Assembly: GCA_041485905.1 (NCBI GenBank)
Contig: JBGPKK010000209.1
Location: 1-8,002, forward strand
Direction of reading: 5' to 3'
Length of the DNA: 8,002 bases
Source of the DNA: JAHFUI01 sp041485905
Lineage (GTDB): Bacteria > Acidobacteriota > Vicinamibacteria > Vicinamibacterales > CAVVIG01
Within the stretch, counting starts at the first letter, position 1, and every line of letters starts with the position of its first letter. Both the position numbers and the translations under genes were made by a program. Below the pieces are notes generated by a model that was not told the origin of the DNA, did no database searches, and saw nothing but the letters and a program-made list of their open reading frames with translations. Positions 7,338 through 8,002 of this stretch are shown here, in pieces.

Positions 7338-7343
7338 CTCCTC
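7338..7343 (-). promoter_or_regulatory. Ribosome binding site of the amino-acid dehydrogenase
   Basis: On the minus strand this reads GAGGAG, six bases before the GTG at 7331-7329. It is the best Shine-Dalgarno sequence in the window and fixes this GTG as the start. Confidence 0.85.
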
Positions 7344-7386
7344 GCGGCCAGTCTTTCACAGCGGGCCGCCAAGTCTTAGAGGAAAG

Positions 7387-7397
7387 ATAGAATCTAT
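7387..7397. other. Short perfect palindrome ATAGA-N-TCTAT in the divergent promoter region
   Basis: Two five-base arms surround one central base. It overlaps the first three bases of the TATAAT box. On the minus strand the same stretch offers only weak -10-like hexamers (TATAGA, TATCTT) for the dehydrogenase. It could be an operator or merely the by-product of back-to-back -10 boxes; at this length chance is not excluded. Confidence 0.25.
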
Positions 7398-7400
7398 AAT
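7395..7400 (+). promoter_or_regulatory. Perfect -10 box (TATAAT) of the FMN-binding protein gene
   Basis: TATAAT is a consensus -10 element in an AT-rich island of the 78-bp divergent intergenic region. No good -35 (TTGACA-like) is found about 17 bp upstream, where AGTCTT stands, and there is no extended TG. Transcription would begin around 7406-7408, at most a few bases before the ATG at 7410, giving a leaderless or nearly leaderless message. Confidence 0.55.
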
Positions 7401-7409
7401 CTGCGAAAG

Positions 7410-8002
7410 ATGACGCCCAGGAAGAGAAGCGGCTCCAGCCAGAAGATGGCGAACAGTCTGGTGGCTTTGAGCTCCGCTGCGGTTCTCACTGTGTACGCCG
7501 CCGGGTATCTTAGGACCCGCCCCGCGGCGCAACGGTTCGCGGTCGAGTCAGCCCAGCGGAGGACGGAGAATCCGTCTTCACGTTCGCCGGCGCCGACGAG
7601 TGTTGCCAGTGCACCGCCACAGCGCAGGTTGCCTCCTAGAGCGGTGTCGCCTGGAGCGGTGTCTCCCCGAGCGGCGCCAACGTCCACCGCGGTTCCGAAC
7701 GAGCCCGCGCCCCCACCAACCGAGAGTTCGACGGTCCTGCCCTCCTCGGCACCGGTTGCCATTGAGACCACGAGTCCCACGGTCCCCGAGGAAGAACCGC
7801 GGACGGACGAGTACAAGGACGGAACCTATCTTGGTTGGGGCTCATGCCGCCACGGGGATATCCAGGCGTCGGTTGTGATCGAAGGTGGTCGAATTGTGTC
7901 GGCTGGGATTGCCCAATGCCTGACGCGCTATTCATGTTCCTGGATTGCCGCGTTGCCCGGACAGGTCGTCAGCCGGCAGAGCACCAACGTCGATTACGTG
8001 TC
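7410..8002 (+). CDS. Membrane-anchored FMN-binding domain protein, 3' partial
   Basis: The frame is open from the ATG at 7410 to the window end, 197 full codons, with no stop. A basic start (MTPRKRSGSSQK) is followed by one hydrophobic segment (SLVALSSAAVLTVYAAGYL, about residues 16-34), a signal anchor. A Pro/Ser/Ala-rich linker of roughly 95 residues comes next, then an FMN-binding (RnfG/NqrC-like, FMN_bind) domain: EYKDGTYLGWGSCRHGD, SVVIEGGRIVSAGI and LPGQVVSRQSTNVDYVS, from about residue 134. In this family covalent FMN is put on a Thr of an SGAT-type motif by ApbE; the window ends at the Ser that should open that motif. Three cysteines (146, 170, 176) lie in the domain. An ATG at 7446 is an alternative start, but the first ATG fits the promoter and a basic anchor. 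It likely passes electrons outside the inner membrane; its partner genes are off the window. Confidence 0.85.
   Translation, partial: MTPRKRSGSSQKMANSLVALSSAAVLTVYAAGYLRTRPAAQRFAVESAQRRTENPSSRSPAPTSVASAPPQRRLPPRAVSPGAVSPRAAPTSTAVPNEPAPPPTESSTVLPSSAPVAIETTSPTVPEEEPRTDEYKDGTYLGWGSCRHGDIQASVVIEGGRIVSAGIAQCLTRYSCSWIAALPGQVVSRQSTNVDYV
7638..7667 (+). repeat. 15-bp tandem duplication in the linker of the FMN-binding protein
   Basis: Two 15-base units (AGAGCGGTGTCGCCT and GGAGCGGTGTCTCCC) follow each other, and a third degraded unit begins CGAGCGGCGCCA. They encode RAVSP, GAVSP and RAAP. This suggests that the flexible linker grew by slippage, as is common in Pro/Ala linkers, and its length may differ between strains. 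Confidence 0.6.

Noticed and set aside
5292..7379. Plus-strand open frame of 695 codons running across the transporter and the dehydrogenase
   Set aside because: It overlaps two well-recognised genes in other frames, is rich in Arg, Ala, His and Pro as expected of GC-rich shadow frames, and shows no known motif.

Overview
This is an 8-kb piece of a GC-rich bacterial genome, densely packed with genes. No ribosomal RNA, tRNA, transposase, integrase, CRISPR array or phage gene is visible. The mix of genes points towards Acidobacteriota, perhaps the Vicinamibacteria: secreted c-type cytochromes, a carboxypeptidase-regulatory-like/propeller protein, a GC-rich palindromic repeat inside a gene, and a short AGTTCAA-type tandem repeat between genes. 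That assignment is an inference from gene style, not from a phylogenetic marker.

Positions 1-4846 hold a tight plus-strand operon. In order it carries: a thiamine-diphosphate (ThDP) enzyme of the acetolactate synthase/benzoylformate decarboxylase type, cut off at its 5' end by the window edge; a small exported monohaem cytochrome c; an exported alpha/beta-hydrolase of the MetX-like type; and a 722-residue exported protein that joins a carboxypeptidase-regulatory-like beta-sandwich, a single CxxCH haem site and a propeller-like C-terminal half. Gaps are 6 nt, 3 nt and a 4-nt overlap, so these genes are very probably co-transcribed. A reasonable but unproven reading is one oxidative catabolic pathway: envelope steps by the hydrolase and the haem proteins, and a C-C bond cleaving or forming step by the ThDP enzyme in the cytoplasm. 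The substrate cannot be read from the sequence.

Positions 4848-4902 are a 7-bp-period tandem repeat directly after the operon's fourth gene. It is followed by a 12-TM major facilitator transporter of the metabolite:H+ symporter (MHS) type, 4918-6204, in the same direction and possibly the last gene of the operon.

Convergent to it on the minus strand (6219-7331) is an amino-acid dehydrogenase of the Glu/Leu/Phe/Val family. Its substrate-pocket residues suggest a hydrophobic amino acid rather than glutamate. Its GTG start has a strong ribosome binding site.

A 78-bp divergent intergenic region holds a perfect TATAAT box. It lies only nine bases before the start of a plus-strand gene that runs off the 3' end of the window (7410-8002). 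This gene encodes a membrane-anchored, Pro/Ala-rich protein ending in a cysteine-bearing FMN-binding domain. The window stops at the serine where the SGAT-type flavinylation motif would be expected.
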